The notes under the pieces are model-generated. The model did no database searches, had not been told where the DNA came from, and worked only from the letters and a program-made list of their open reading frames with translations. Position numbers and translations under genes: made by a program. From NCBI RefSeq assembly GCF_000420085.1, contig NZ_ATUG01000001.1, forward strand, positions 2,364,773 to 2,428,772: a DNA stretch of 64,000 bases. The letters are read 5' to 3'. Positions 1-8,573 of this stretch are shown one piece after another; positions within the stretch are counted from its first letter, which is position 1; every line of letters begins with the position of its first letter. This DNA comes from Desulfospira joergensenii DSM 10085 (GTDB taxonomy: Bacteria; Desulfobacterota; Desulfobacteria; Desulfobacterales; Desulfobacteraceae).

Positions 1-225
1 GCCTTTTTCGGAGTTGAAAAATTCAGCACCACGGTTCTCTTTGCCCAGCTCATCGGCATCGGTGTCGGCTTTGTCTGGGCCTTTGGCACCGGCATGATCC
101 TGTTCCTGGCCATCAAATACACCATCGGCCTGAGAGCATCCGAGACCGAAGAAGTGGAAGGACTGGACATCACCGAGCACGGCAACGAAGCCTATGCAGG
201 CTTCCCTGTGGACAGTCATATTTAA
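1..225 (+). CDS. amt: ammonium transporter, C-terminal end (partial)
   Basis: Only the last 74 codons are inside the window; reading from base 1 there is no stop until the TAA at 223-225. The peptide has one glycine-rich hydrophobic membrane helix followed by a short cytoplasmic tail containing GLDITEHGNEAY, the characteristic C-terminal signature of Amt/MEP/Rh ammonium channels. Amt proteins conduct ammonium across the inner membrane and are usually gated by a GlnK trimer acting on this tail. It is followed by a strong hairpin terminator and by amidotransferase, glutamate synthase and glutamine synthetase genes, so it belongs to a nitrogen-assimilation locus. The upstream part and any linked glnK lie outside the window. 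Confidence 0.93.
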   Translation, partial: AFFGVEKFSTTVLFAQLIGIGVGFVWAFGTGMILFLAIKYTIGLRASETEEVEGLDITEHGNEAYAGFPVDSHI

Positions 226-245
226 CCCTTTTCCCTCCTGACCCG

Positions 246-276
246 GCTGCCGGCGGGCCTTTTGTCCGCCGGCAGC
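246..276 (+). terminator. hairpin terminator after amt
   Basis: A perfect 11-bp GC-rich stem (246-256 pairing with 266-276) with a 9-nt loop lies 20 bases after the amt stop and is followed by a short TTT run. It probably separates amt from the downstream amidotransferase transcript, possibly incompletely because the U-tract is short. Confidence 0.7.
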
Positions 277-488
277 TTTCCAAGGGCCCAAAAACCCGGC
301 GCCGAAAAGCATGGGACATTTCAGGAGGATTTTTTTGATACGTATATTTCACAAAAGTAAAAATATTTTCTTTTTATGAAATTTTTCTTGATTTAATTTT
401 TTCCCTGTGGTGAACTATTGTTCCCATTTAAACCATAGTGCAATGAGTCATATCCAGCCCAGGCTGACAATTCAAGGAGAACACCACC

Positions 489-1409
489 ATGTGCGCCATA
501 GCCGGTATTCTGTTTAAGCACGACAAAAACCGAAAATTCAAACTGACAACCGGGGCGGCCCTGACCGAAATCCTGGATGCCACCCTTCACCGGGGACCCG
601 ACTCTTCAGGCTGGGCCCTTTACCGGGATCCCCTTGAGGACCTCATCCGCATGCGTTTTTTCATTTCCGTCAACGGAGGGGCCCGATCCGACAGGGAACG
701 GATCCGGTCCGTCCTGGCCGGCCAAGGGGTGGAGATTGTCAAAGAAGAGGTGCTGGGATGCACCCTGGGACTTCAGGCCCGGTTCAAAGGAAATCTCCTG
801 GAGCTGACCCATGCCATTGAAAAAGACCTAAAACCTGTGTCCATGGGCCAACGCCTGGATATTCTCAAGGATGTAGGACAGCCAAGGGCCCTGGCCCCGG
901 ACTATCAGATCCGAGATTTCAACGGAAGCCACGGCATCGCCCATATAAGGCTGGCAACGGAATCCGGGGTCCACCCGGACACGGCCCACCCCTTCTGGGC
1001 CTGCGGTTTTTCCGACATTGCCACGGTACACAACGGCCAGATCACCAACTACTGGATCATGAGAAGACGCCTGGAACGCCACGGCATGACCTTTCAGACC
1101 GAAAACGATACAGAACTCATCGCCGTTTACCTGGCCTTTCAGATGAGCCGGGAAGCGACCTTGGAAGAGGCCCTGAAAGCCTCCCTGGAGGATCTGGACG
1201 GCACCTTTTCCTATCTTGTGGCCACAAAAGACGCCATCGGCTATGCCAAGGACAAGCTGGCTGCCAAGCCCATGGTCAAATATGAGGATGATGAGATGAT
1301 CGCCATTTCCTCGGAAGAGGTGGGCATCAACCGGCTGTTTCCCGGCAAGGCTCTGGAGACCAGCGAACCGGCGCCCCTGACATACGGCCTCTGGTCCAGG
1401 GAATCATAG
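489..1409 (+). CDS. class II glutamine amidotransferase, GlxB/MgsA type
   Basis: 306 aa. The protein begins Met-Cys-Ala-Ile-Ala-Gly, so methionine removal exposes the N-terminal nucleophile Cys of Ntn glutamine amidotransferases. HRGPDSSG, the GIAHIRLAT strand and the HNGQITNY and ENDTE motifs follow in the usual order. It would hydrolyse glutamine and hand ammonia to a synthase partner. A single-domain amidotransferase encoded just before a synthase lacking this domain is the arrangement of the split glutamate synthases (GlxB-GlxC-GlxD in rhizobia, MgsA-MgsB-MgsC of N-methylglutamate synthase). The ATG has an AAGGAGA box 8 bases upstream. Substrate (glutamate or N-methylglutamate formation) cannot be settled from sequence alone. 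Confidence 0.88.
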   Translation: MCAIAGILFKHDKNRKFKLTTGAALTEILDATLHRGPDSSGWALYRDPLEDLIRMRFFISVNGGARSDRERIRSVLAGQGVEIVKEEVLGCTLGLQARFKGNLLELTHAIEKDLKPVSMGQRLDILKDVGQPRALAPDYQIRDFNGSHGIAHIRLATESGVHPDTAHPFWACGFSDIATVHNGQITNYWIMRRRLERHGMTFQTENDTELIAVYLAFQMSREATLEEALKASLEDLDGTFSYLVATKDAIGYAKDKLAAKPMVKYEDDEMIAISSEEVGINRLFPGKALETSEPAPLTYGLWSRES

Positions 1410-1477
1410 CAGACCTTCCGGCCTTTACCATGAACAGACCCAATCCCAAGAAAAGTGTTTAAATAAGGAATAGGAAC

Positions 1478-4400
1478 ATGGCAACCATAGATCTTTCTGA
1501 AATGCCCATACGAACCGCCAACGAAGTGATCCGGGGATACGGGGCCATCCATGAACCCATAGAGATCATCAATCCCGATGCCCGGCATTATATTGGTGTA
1601 GGCCTGACCAACCCCGTGGATGTGAGTATCCACGGATCTGCCGGATATTTCTGCGGGGGCCTGAGCGACGGCCCGTTCATCCGGGTGGAAAAGAACGTCT
1701 CCTGGGGTGTGGGGGACAATATGCTGGCCGGCACCATTGTTGTGGGCGGCAATGCCGGTGCCATTGCCGGAGTGGCCCTGAGGGGAGGAAATATCATCAT
1801 CAAAGGCAATATGGGCTCCCGGTCCGGCCAGGTCATGAAAAAAGGAACCCTTTGCTGTGCCGGCAACTCCAGCTTCATGGCCGGATACATGATGTACGGC
1901 GGCCGGATCATCATCCTGGGAGATTCCGGAGACCGGGTGGGAGAAAACATGGCCGGAGGCGAAATTTTTGTGGGCGGAGAGGTCAGCTCCCTGGGCAGTG
2001 ATGCCCGGCTCTGCGAGCCTACGGCCCCGGACCTGGAAAGTATTCATACCTTTCTCAAGACCCATGGACTTGAATTTTCAGGTACCTTTAAAAAAATAGT
2101 CTGCCACGGCAGGGACCTGACCTACGGTACGCCGGAACCACCGGCAAAAAAGATTCCCTTTCCTAAATTTTCAGGCGCCGACACCCCCTATTGGAATGAA
2201 AAGGTCCAGGAGGATATCCGGGTCAAGAGCCGTATCGGCCGGTACCGGGTCAGGGGATTCGGGGCGTCCCGGCATGTTCCCCACTTTAACGACATTGCCT
2301 TTAAAAAACCGATGGACCTTACGGCCGTGGACAAGGATGTTGCTTCAAAGGTCAATCTAAGGACCTTTATCGGCGACCGCCACGGGGGCCGGGCCCTGGA
2401 TCTTTCCATGCCGGTGATGATCGCTCCCATGAGTTTCGGCGCCCTGAGCCCGGCAGCCAAGCAGGCCCTGGGCATTGCCTCTTCCCTGTCCGGAATTTCG
2501 GAAAATACAGGGGAAGGGGGCATGTACTCGGTTGAACGGGCTGAGGCCAGACAGCTTATCGCACAATGTCTTTCCGGCCGGCTGGGCTGGAACATCCATG
2601 ACATGAAACGGTCCGACGGCCTGGAACTCTACGTTTCCCAGGGCGCCAAGCCCGGCCTGGGAGGTCAGCTCATGGCTGCCAAGCTGACCAAAGAAATCGC
2701 GGCCATGCGGGGAATTCCCGAAGGAATGGATCTTCGCTCCCCGTCCCGGCACCCGGATGTCCTGGGGGGGGACGATCTGATCATGAAAATCCGGGAGTTC
2801 AGGGAAGCCGTGGGCTGGCGCCTGCCGGTGAGCATCAAGCTGGGGGCCGGCAGAACAAGGGACGACGTTAAGATCGCCTATAAGGACATGCTCGATTTCG
2901 TGGAACTGGACGGACTCCAGGGAGGGACCGGAGCCGGAGGAAACGAAGTCTTGGAGTACGTGGGAATTCCCACCATATCCGCCATCATGGAGGCCATGGA
3001 CGGACTGGCGGAAATCGATGCCCAGGGTGAGCTTCCCATCGTTCTCATGGGCGGAATCCAGACCGGGGTGGATGCGGCCAAGGCCATCGCCCTGGGCGCC
3101 ACTGCCGTGGGTGTGGGCACTCCCATGCTCCTGGCGGGCGGCTGTATCGGATGTATGAAATGCAGCTCCGGGTCCTGCCCCGTGGGCCTGGCCACCCAGG
3201 ATCCCAAACGGGTAGACCGCTTTGATGTACAGGAAAATGCCCGGAGAATGCATTTTTATCTGGAATCCATGCGCTGGCAGATGGCCGCCATTGCAAGCGG
3301 ACTGGGACATACCTCCATCCATGATCTTTGCCGGGAGGACCTGGTTGCCCTGACCCCGGAGGCGGCAGCCCTGACCCGCCTGCCCTATGTCCCGGAAATG
3401 AGATCCGGACAGAAAGAGTCTCTTGACATAAAATCAGAGACCGGAACGGCCAATTACCCCAAAAAGTCCTTTGATCTTATCCGGGGGATGGCTGAATCCG
3501 AGCCCAGCGAAACAGATAAACAGGCTCAACTTCTCACAGGGGCCATGGTTTCCAGGGAAAATCCCTTTCCTCTGGACCGGCCCGCCCATCTGGACGATAT
3601 TGTGTTTTTATCCGCAGCCCTGACCCGCCTGGTCATTGACCCCTACCGGGAAGAATGCAGTACCCGAACGAAAATCTCCCGGAGTCTCGGCCTGGGTCTT
3701 AAAAAAGAAACGCTTCCCGAAGTGATCCTGGAAAACCCCTTTCTGGTTACCGGGTTTGATTCGGCTCCCGTGACGGTGAAAAAGGGGCTTTCCGCCGCCC
3801 TCTCCCAAACCGGGTGCGGATATCTTGGCAGAACCCGCCTGAATGAGGGAGAAGACCCGTCTTATCCATGGCTCCAGCTTTTAACGGCCGGCGACAAGCC
3901 CGAGGAAAATGCCGACGGGCTCATCTATGTCGCCGGAAATGATCTCCAGCCCGGAGAGATCCGGCGTTTTTTGCCCAACCAGATCCTGGGCCTGTGTGTA
4001 CGGGGCCGGAATCTGACCCAGTCCCTGGATTTTGCCCTGGAAAACAAATTTGACATCATGATCCTGGACCAGTCCAAGGACATCCTTCAAGACTGGGTGG
4101 AGCTGGATTCTCCCGTGGATCTTACCCTGATGAGGGATGCAGTCCAGTATCTTAGGTCCATTGGCAAAGAAGAAGAAATCGCCTTGGTGAATTTCGGCGG
4201 CATGAGGTCCGGGACCGATGTGGCCAAGGCCCTGGCCTATAATTGCACGGCCTCGGTCTTCGGAACAGCCATGGGACTTGCACTGGGCGGTGAAATAAAA
4301 AACAATTCAATGGGGTTTAAGGATAGCTTCAGCGAACAGGACCTTTGTGAGGCTGCCGTAAAATGGATCCGGGGAACGGCCCAGGAAACAGCCATCATTG

Positions 4401-4528
4401 CCCGGTGCGCCGGAAAGACCAATGTCCATAACCTGGAGCCCGAGGACATGAGGACCATTACCCTGGCTGCATCCAAAGCCCTGGACCTGCCCCTGGCATC
4501 CGGCCCCCTCAAACGGGAGGACTTTTAA
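1478..4528 (+). CDS. glutamate synthase large-subunit fusion (GXGXG + FMN barrel + degenerate second barrel)
   Basis: 1016 aa. Residues ~1-235 form a GXGXG beta-helix domain (repeated GG-N-x-G units such as GGNAGAIAGVALRGG), equivalent to GlxC/MgsB. Residues ~260-650 are the FMN-binding glutamate synthase barrel (MIAPMSFGALS, GLQGGTGAGGNE, VLMGGIQTG) with the cysteine cluster CIGCMKCSSGSC (near residue 555) that binds a [3Fe-4S] centre. These two domains alone would be about 650 aa. The remaining ~340 residues contain a second, degraded copy of the barrel's end: VNFGGMRSGTDVAKALA parallels MGGIQTGVDAAKAIA, and HNLEPEDMRTITLAASKALDLPL parallels HDLCREDLVALTPEAAALTRLP, but the iron-sulphur cysteines are absent. 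Paired with the upstream amidotransferase, it should transfer ammonia to 2-oxoglutarate (or methylamine in the NMGS variant). The C-terminal extension is unusual. Confidence 0.88.
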   Translation: MATIDLSEMPIRTANEVIRGYGAIHEPIEIINPDARHYIGVGLTNPVDVSIHGSAGYFCGGLSDGPFIRVEKNVSWGVGDNMLAGTIVVGGNAGAIAGVALRGGNIIIKGNMGSRSGQVMKKGTLCCAGNSSFMAGYMMYGGRIIILGDSGDRVGENMAGGEIFVGGEVSSLGSDARLCEPTAPDLESIHTFLKTHGLEFSGTFKKIVCHGRDLTYGTPEPPAKKIPFPKFSGADTPYWNEKVQEDIRVKSRIGRYRVRGFGASRHVPHFNDIAFKKPMDLTAVDKDVASKVNLRTFIGDRHGGRALDLSMPVMIAPMSFGALSPAAKQALGIASSLSGISENTGEGGMYSVERAEARQLIAQCLSGRLGWNIHDMKRSDGLELYVSQGAKPGLGGQLMAAKLTKEIAAMRGIPEGMDLRSPSRHPDVLGGDDLIMKIREFREAVGWRLPVSIKLGAGRTRDDVKIAYKDMLDFVELDGLQGGTGAGGNEVLEYVGIPTISAIMEAMDGLAEIDAQGELPIVLMGGIQTGVDAAKAIALGATAVGVGTPMLLAGGCIGCMKCSSGSCPVGLATQDPKRVDRFDVQENARRMHFYLESMRWQMAAIASGLGHTSIHDLCREDLVALTPEAAALTRLPYVPEMRSGQKESLDIKSETGTANYPKKSFDLIRGMAESEPSETDKQAQLLTGAMVSRENPFPLDRPAHLDDIVFLSAALTRLVIDPYREECSTRTKISRSLGLGLKKETLPEVILENPFLVTGFDSAPVTVKKGLSAALSQTGCGYLGRTRLNEGEDPSYPWLQLLTAGDKPEENADGLIYVAGNDLQPGEIRRFLPNQILGLCVRGRNLTQSLDFALENKFDIMILDQSKDILQDWVELDSPVDLTLMRDAVQYLRSIGKEEEIALVNFGGMRSGTDVAKALAYNCTASVFGTAMGLALGGEIKNNSMGFKDSFSEQDLCEAAVKWIRGTAQETAIIARCAGKTNVHNLEPEDMRTITLAASKALDLPLASGPLKREDF

Positions 4529-4542
4529 ATGAAAGTTCTCAA

Positions 4543-4595
4543 AAATACATATTTGTACAAAACCCCTCCTGGTTTTTGCGTAAATACACATATTT
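4543..4595. repeat. two similar inverted repeats between the synthase and glnT-like genes
   Basis: AAATA-CA-TATTT (4543-4554) and AAATA-CACA-TATTT (4582-4595) are two copies of the same short dyad, each followed by TGT/TTGTGG, spaced about 39-40 bases apart. They lie about 125-175 bases upstream of a -24/-12 promoter, where enhancer sites of sigma-54 activators usually sit. They do not match the usual NtrC site. A 92-codon frame starting at 4529 runs through them and into the next gene, and I judge it spurious. Confidence 0.35.
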
Positions 4596-4716
4596 GTGGT
4601 TTTCAGGACACCGATGCATCCGGCGCGTTGAAAAAAGCAGACCCCCCGTCCCAAAACCCATTAAAATCACACAACAATTCAACCTGTTCTCAATTTAAAA
4701 TCCTGAACTTCGGCTT

Positions 4717-4732
4717 TGGCACAAACCCTGCA
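4717..4732 (+). promoter_or_regulatory. sigma-54 (-24/-12) promoter for the glutamine synthetase gene
   Basis: TGGCACAAACCCTGCA matches the RpoN consensus TGGCACGNNNNTTGCA at 14 of the 16 positions, with the invariant GG and GC exactly 10 bases apart. The expected start of transcription is about 4744, leaving a ~47-nt leader before the ATG at 4791. Nitrogen control by an NtrC-like activator is the natural inference. Confidence 0.8.
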
Positions 4733-4790
4733 TTAAAAATAAATATAAGGAAAAAAACTTTCATTATAGTAAATTTATGGAGGAATCAAC

Positions 4791-6194
4791 ATGACAGCCG
4801 TCCTTGAAATAGAACCCAGGGAAAAAGAGAAAAAACGTGAGGCCGTCCGGGAGAGCCTGGCAGAGCAGGGAATTGAATTTATCCTGGCCCAGTTTGTGGA
4901 TATCCATGGCGGCCCCAAGGTCAAACAGGTTCCTGTGGACTGTTTTGATGATGTCGTGGATGACGGGGCAGGCTTTGCCGGAGGGGCTGTCTGGGGAATG
5001 GGGCTGGGACCGGAAAGCCACGATCTCATGGCCCGGACCGATCTCTCCACCTATACCCGTCTGCCCTGGCAGCCCAATGTGGCCATGGCCTGCTGTGATC
5101 TTTTTGTGGATGATGAACCCTGGCCCTACTGCCCCCGGACCAATTTAAAACGGATGCTCTCCATTTTTGCCGAAAAGGGGTTTGCCCTGAACGGCGGGTT
5201 CGAACCCGAGCACTTTCTGGTGGAAAAAGATGGGGACAAAATCAAGGTCTGGGATCCCAGCGGCATAGACACCCTTGCCAAACCCTGCTACGACTTCAAG
5301 GGCATGTGCCAGAGCATGGACTATCTCCAGGACATTACCCGGTACGGCAATGAAATGGGATTCGGTATTTACCAGAGTGACCATGAGGACGCCAACGGCC
5401 AGTATGAAATCAACTTTGACTGGACCAATGGCCTGCATGCCTCAGACCGGCTCATCCACTTCAGGATGATGACCGGACAGGTGGCCCAGAAATACGGAGC
5501 CATTGCCACCTATGTGGCCAAACCCTTTGAAGACAAAACCGGTTCCGGGGCCCACCTCCACTTTCATATTGCCGATCTTCTGAGCGGCAACAACCTCTTT
5601 CCCCTGCAGGAGGGAGAGGAGGACTGGAAGGGCTTGGGCATCTCGAAAACCGCCATCCACTATGTGGGGGGGCTCCTGAAACATATCCGGGCCATTACGG
5701 CTGTTGCATCTCCCCAGATCAACTGTTATCGCCGCATCCAGAGCGGCGAATTCGTCTACTCCACGGATTCAGGTTATACCTGGACCCCCTCTTTTGCGTC
5801 ATACGGAGACAACAACCGGACCCAGTTGTTCAGGAGCCCCGCCTCCAACCGCTTTGAAGATAGATCTCCCTCTTCCATGGTCAACCCCTATCTCCTTCTG
5901 GCCGTTCACATTGCCGCCGGCCTGGACGGGATTATCAATGAAATTGACCCGGGAGAGGCCATTACCGGCAAGAACATCTGGAACCTGTCCATTGAAGAAA
6001 GAAAAAACCTGGGCATGATCCTTCTCCCCCAGAACCTTTTGGAGGCGGTTGAGGCGCTGGAGGAGGATGAGGTGGTCAAATCCGGCCTGGGTCCCATTGC
6101 AGATGAGTTTATTAAACTGAAAAAAGCGGAATGGGGAACCTTCATGCGCCATGTCACCCCCTGGGAGATCCAGCGAACCCTGACCCTGATTTAA
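4791..6194 (+). CDS. glnT: glutamine synthetase, type III GlnT / gamma-glutamylmethylamide synthetase-like
   Basis: 467 aa. It has the full GS fold: an N-terminal beta-grasp region (VDIHGGPKVKQVP), then the ATP-grasp-like catalytic barrel with GGFEPEHFL, DHEDANGQYEINF, GSGAHLHFH, and the arginine-containing NRTQLFRSPASNRFEDRSP segment. The AGFAGGAVWGMGLGPESHDLM stretch is typical of the GlnT/GmaS branch rather than GlnA type I, and the tyrosine adenylylation region of GlnA is not evident. Rhizobial GlnT lies with glxABCD and methylotroph GmaS with mgsABC; the same neighbours occur here. The start is supported by GGAGG at 4779. It ligates an amine (ammonia or methylamine) to glutamate using ATP. 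Own sigma-54 promoter upstream, strong hairpin downstream. Confidence 0.88.
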   Translation: MTAVLEIEPREKEKKREAVRESLAEQGIEFILAQFVDIHGGPKVKQVPVDCFDDVVDDGAGFAGGAVWGMGLGPESHDLMARTDLSTYTRLPWQPNVAMACCDLFVDDEPWPYCPRTNLKRMLSIFAEKGFALNGGFEPEHFLVEKDGDKIKVWDPSGIDTLAKPCYDFKGMCQSMDYLQDITRYGNEMGFGIYQSDHEDANGQYEINFDWTNGLHASDRLIHFRMMTGQVAQKYGAIATYVAKPFEDKTGSGAHLHFHIADLLSGNNLFPLQEGEEDWKGLGISKTAIHYVGGLLKHIRAITAVASPQINCYRRIQSGEFVYSTDSGYTWTPSFASYGDNNRTQLFRSPASNRFEDRSPSSMVNPYLLLAVHIAAGLDGIINEIDPGEAITGKNIWNLSIEERKNLGMILLPQNLLEAVEALEEDEVVKSGLGPIADEFIKLKKAEWGTFMRHVTPWEIQRTLTLI

Positions 6195-6219
6195 AACCAC
6201 GCCGGCCCATAAGCCGGTT

Positions 6220-6265
6220 TCCCTGGCCTGCCCGGATTTTTTCTGCCGATCCGGCCGGCCAGGGA
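6220..6265 (+). terminator. terminator hairpin after glnT
   Basis: TCCCTGGCC (6220-6228) pairs with GGCCAGGGA (6257-6265), and CCGGAT (6232-6237) pairs inside it with ATCCGG (6249-6254), leaving a T-rich loop. A smaller CCGGC/GCCGG hairpin precedes it. Together they probably end the glnT transcript. Confidence 0.6.
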
Positions 6266-6317
6266 GTCGGCCCATATCCTGATATGTATGGGAAGATCCC
6301 GGCAGACAAAAAAACCC

Positions 6318-6788
6318 ATGGCTTTTCAGACAATTTATCTCCTGCTCGAAAACAGCGGACTGCCCTTCAGGCTCCACGACCATGTTCCCGTACGGACCTT
6401 TGAAGATGCCCAAACCAGGGTTCCCCATCTGACCCGGAACCTGATCAAGACCATTGTTTTCAAAATCAAGGACAGCCACTGGATACTGGCGGGGGTGAAC
6501 GCCCAGGACCGGATCGATTATAAACTTCTGGGCCGGGCCTTTGGTGTTAACCGGAAGCAGATCCGGACCGTCCCGCCCGAACGGGTGGAGGCCGACCTGG
6601 GGTTTGAAATCGGCGGAACAGGACCTTTTCCGGTCAATGACGACGTCCGGGTGGTCCTGGATGAAAGCCTCATGGAGCTTGACACGATTTTCTGCGGATC
6701 CGGAAAGAACACCCTAACCGTTGAAATGGCCGTGACCGATCTTGCCTGCCTGGTAAAACCGATAATCAGTCCCATCAGAAAAGCCTGA
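6318..6788 (+). CDS. YbaK/aminoacyl-tRNA editing-domain protein
   Basis: 156 aa from the ATG at 6318; an in-frame ATG at 6288 would add 10 residues, and neither has a convincing ribosome-binding site. The chain HDHVPVRTFEDA, KTIVFKIKDSHWILAGVNA, DYKLLGRAFGVNRKQIR and CGSGKNTLTVEM follows the fold and spacing of YbaK/ProX domains, which hydrolyse mischarged aminoacyl-tRNAs (Ala- or Cys-tRNA-Pro). It is a free-standing trans-editing protein. It converges tail to tail with the next minus-strand gene, with only two bases between them, so its expression is not obviously coupled to glnT. Confidence 0.75.
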   Translation: MAFQTIYLLLENSGLPFRLHDHVPVRTFEDAQTRVPHLTRNLIKTIVFKIKDSHWILAGVNAQDRIDYKLLGRAFGVNRKQIRTVPPERVEADLGFEIGGTGPFPVNDDVRVVLDESLMELDTIFCGSGKNTLTVEMAVTDLACLVKPIISPIRKA

Positions 6789-6790
6789 CC

Positions 6791-7567
6791 CTATTCCACC
6801 CACCTGGCCTTGATCCGGTCCAGCACCCCTTCCCGGCGCATGGCCCGGATGGTTTTATCGAATTCGGGCATCAGTTCCAGGAATCCGGAATCCTTCCGGA
6901 TGAGCAGGTGGAAATCAATCGGTTGGATTGGGACATCAAAGGCAACAATACGATCAAATCTCAATTCCCGATTCGCTCCACGGGCTTTGATATTTTTAAT
7001 TGCATCCTTTACCAGGTTCTCATCCTGGATAAAAACATCCCCCCGGTATGCGGCGATCATCTTACAGACCGTTGAAAGGGAGGGTGCCCAGAGAATCCCG
7101 AATTGTGCCAGGTTCTTTTCTGCCCAGCCGTCACCGATATAATCAATAATTCTAAGCCCTTCCAGATCCGTCAGGGAATGAATAGATCTTATCCGGGCAA
7201 TATTGGGATTGTCTTCCTGGGTAAAGATCTTGGTTTTCATGGTAAACAAGACCTCTTGGCTGGGCACCAGGAATTGAAGCCGTTTGGGGGTTGGGGTGGT
7301 AATCAGGGCGTCTGCCTGGCCTTTTTCCACAATCATCTGCGCCCGTTTCCAGGGATGGACTTCATACCGGAAAGGCTTGTTCATCCGCTTGAATGCGGTC
7401 TTAACAGTATCGTATAAAATCCCCATGGGCAGCCCTCTCGCATCCGCAGAGATATAAGGCGCAGCATCCATGTCATCGGCAATGAAAAATAGATCTCCGG
7501 CAAAGGAGAGGCTCACCGGAAGAAAGAAGAAAACCAGGGCCAGGAATCCGATGGCGCGGCTTTTCAA
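6791..7567 (-). CDS. periplasmic solute-binding protein, family 3-like
   Basis: 258 aa with a clear Sec signal peptide (about residues 1-23, ending SLSFA) followed by the two-lobed type 3 solute-binding fold: DDMDAAPYISADARGLPMGILYDTVKTAFKRM, then a TDLEGLRIIDYIGDGWAEK segment and a C-terminal RKDSGFLELMPEFDKTI stretch. The start is TTG, positioned 7 bases after a strong GGAGGG box, with no in-frame ATG nearby. No permease or ATPase gene is adjacent, so it is an orphan: it may feed a transporter elsewhere or act as a sensor. Ligand unknown; family members bind amino acids or other small organic ions. Confidence 0.75.
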   Translation of the reverse strand: MKSRAIGFLALVFFFLPVSLSFAGDLFFIADDMDAAPYISADARGLPMGILYDTVKTAFKRMNKPFRYEVHPWKRAQMIVEKGQADALITTPTPKRLQFLVPSQEVLFTMKTKIFTQEDNPNIARIRSIHSLTDLEGLRIIDYIGDGWAEKNLAQFGILWAPSLSTVCKMIAAYRGDVFIQDENLVKDAIKNIKARGANRELRFDRIVAFDVPIQPIDFHLLIRKDSGFLELMPEFDKTIRAMRREGVLDRIKARWVE

Positions 7568-7758
7568 ATCAAACCCTCCTTTCCAATCTAATTTTTGCTT
7601 TTATCAATGTCTGCCCAACCAAGCTTATTGTGCTTCCATATCACGGTGACCGGAGCATGGCAAGAACCCCATAAAGCCGATTCCATGGCGGACAGGACCG
7701 GAAAAAAGACATGGCCGGAGCATAGGAAAACGAATCTGTTCCCTGTGAAAGACCGGGA

Positions 7759-8361
7759 TTATCCTTCCTTGGATGTCCGGTGGGAAATCATGATGGAAAG
7801 GAACTTAATGGGAAGGTCGATCAGCTCTTCAGGGCCGTGGGTGGCATCGGCATCAAAAAGCAGGGAGTCTCCCGGGCTCAGGGAATAGGATTTATCCCCA
7901 TGGGTGTAAACCATTTCTCCTTCCAGCATATAAATATACTCCATGCCCGGATGCTGAAACAGGGGAAAAACCTCGGACTCCTCATTCAGGGTGATTAAAT
8001 AGGGTTCCACGGAAATGCTCTTTCCCAGGCTATGTCCCAGGAGCCGGTACTGGTGTCCGGTGCGGGTTCCCCTCCGGTCTATGACCAGGCCTTGTCCTGC
8101 CTTGACGAAACTGGCATCCCGCTCTTCTTCGAATTTCCTGAAAAAAGCCGTGATGGGAATGTTCAAGGCTTTGGAAAGAGACTGCAGGGTGGCCAGGGAG
8201 GGAGAGGTGTTACCGTTTTCTATCTTGGATAACATGCCCGTGGACAGGCTGGCCTGGTGGGCCAGTTCTGCAATGGTTAACCCTATTTTTTTTCTGCAGG
8301 ACCGGATTTCCCGTCCGATCGACCTCTCCACAGTATGGTCTGAACTGCTCTGCACTCCCAT
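7759..8361 (-). CDS. XRE-family regulator with C-terminal cupin sensor domain
   Basis: 200 aa. Residues ~14-70 are a helix-turn-helix of the XRE/lambda-repressor type (REIRSCRKKIGLTIAELAHQ, LSKIENGNTSPSLATLQSLSKALN). Residues ~120-190 are a cupin barrel (FQHPGMEYIYMLEGEMVYTHGD, SPGDSLLFDADATHGPEEL) with the usual histidines and glutamate for metal or ligand contact. Proteins of this architecture (PuuR, SutR and relatives) repress small catabolic or stress regulons in response to a small molecule. The ATG has AGGAAA upstream. Target genes are not evident; the nearby orphan binding protein on the same strand is a candidate. Confidence 0.85.
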   Translation of the reverse strand: MGVQSSSDHTVERSIGREIRSCRKKIGLTIAELAHQASLSTGMLSKIENGNTSPSLATLQSLSKALNIPITAFFRKFEEERDASFVKAGQGLVIDRRGTRTGHQYRLLGHSLGKSISVEPYLITLNEESEVFPLFQHPGMEYIYMLEGEMVYTHGDKSYSLSPGDSLLFDADATHGPEELIDLPIKFLSIMISHRTSKEG

Positions 8362-8573
8362 ATTTTCCTGCCCGTCAAAGATTTAATTTAGTCCCCGGAA
8401 AAAAAGGTGCCCCTGGGGAAAGGAGGCTTTATCCATCCTTATCATGGAAGCCCGGTCTTGGCAATACAGGGAGGCTTGAATTTCCCGGCCGTATATGATC
8501 CGGAATGGTAAGATGGAACCGGTGATCACAAAAAAGCTGAAAACCGCCGCGAATCCCCTTCTTTTTTCAAGGC

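Noticed and set aside
1241..2065. Long minus-strand frame opposite the amidotransferase and glutamate synthase genes
   Set aside because: It is an antisense shadow of well-defined plus-strand domains with no start signals.
4529..4807. A 92-codon plus-strand frame starting right after the glutamate synthase stop
   Set aside because: It runs through two dyads and the sigma-54 promoter and overlaps the glnT start; no ribosome-binding site of its own and no protein-like composition.
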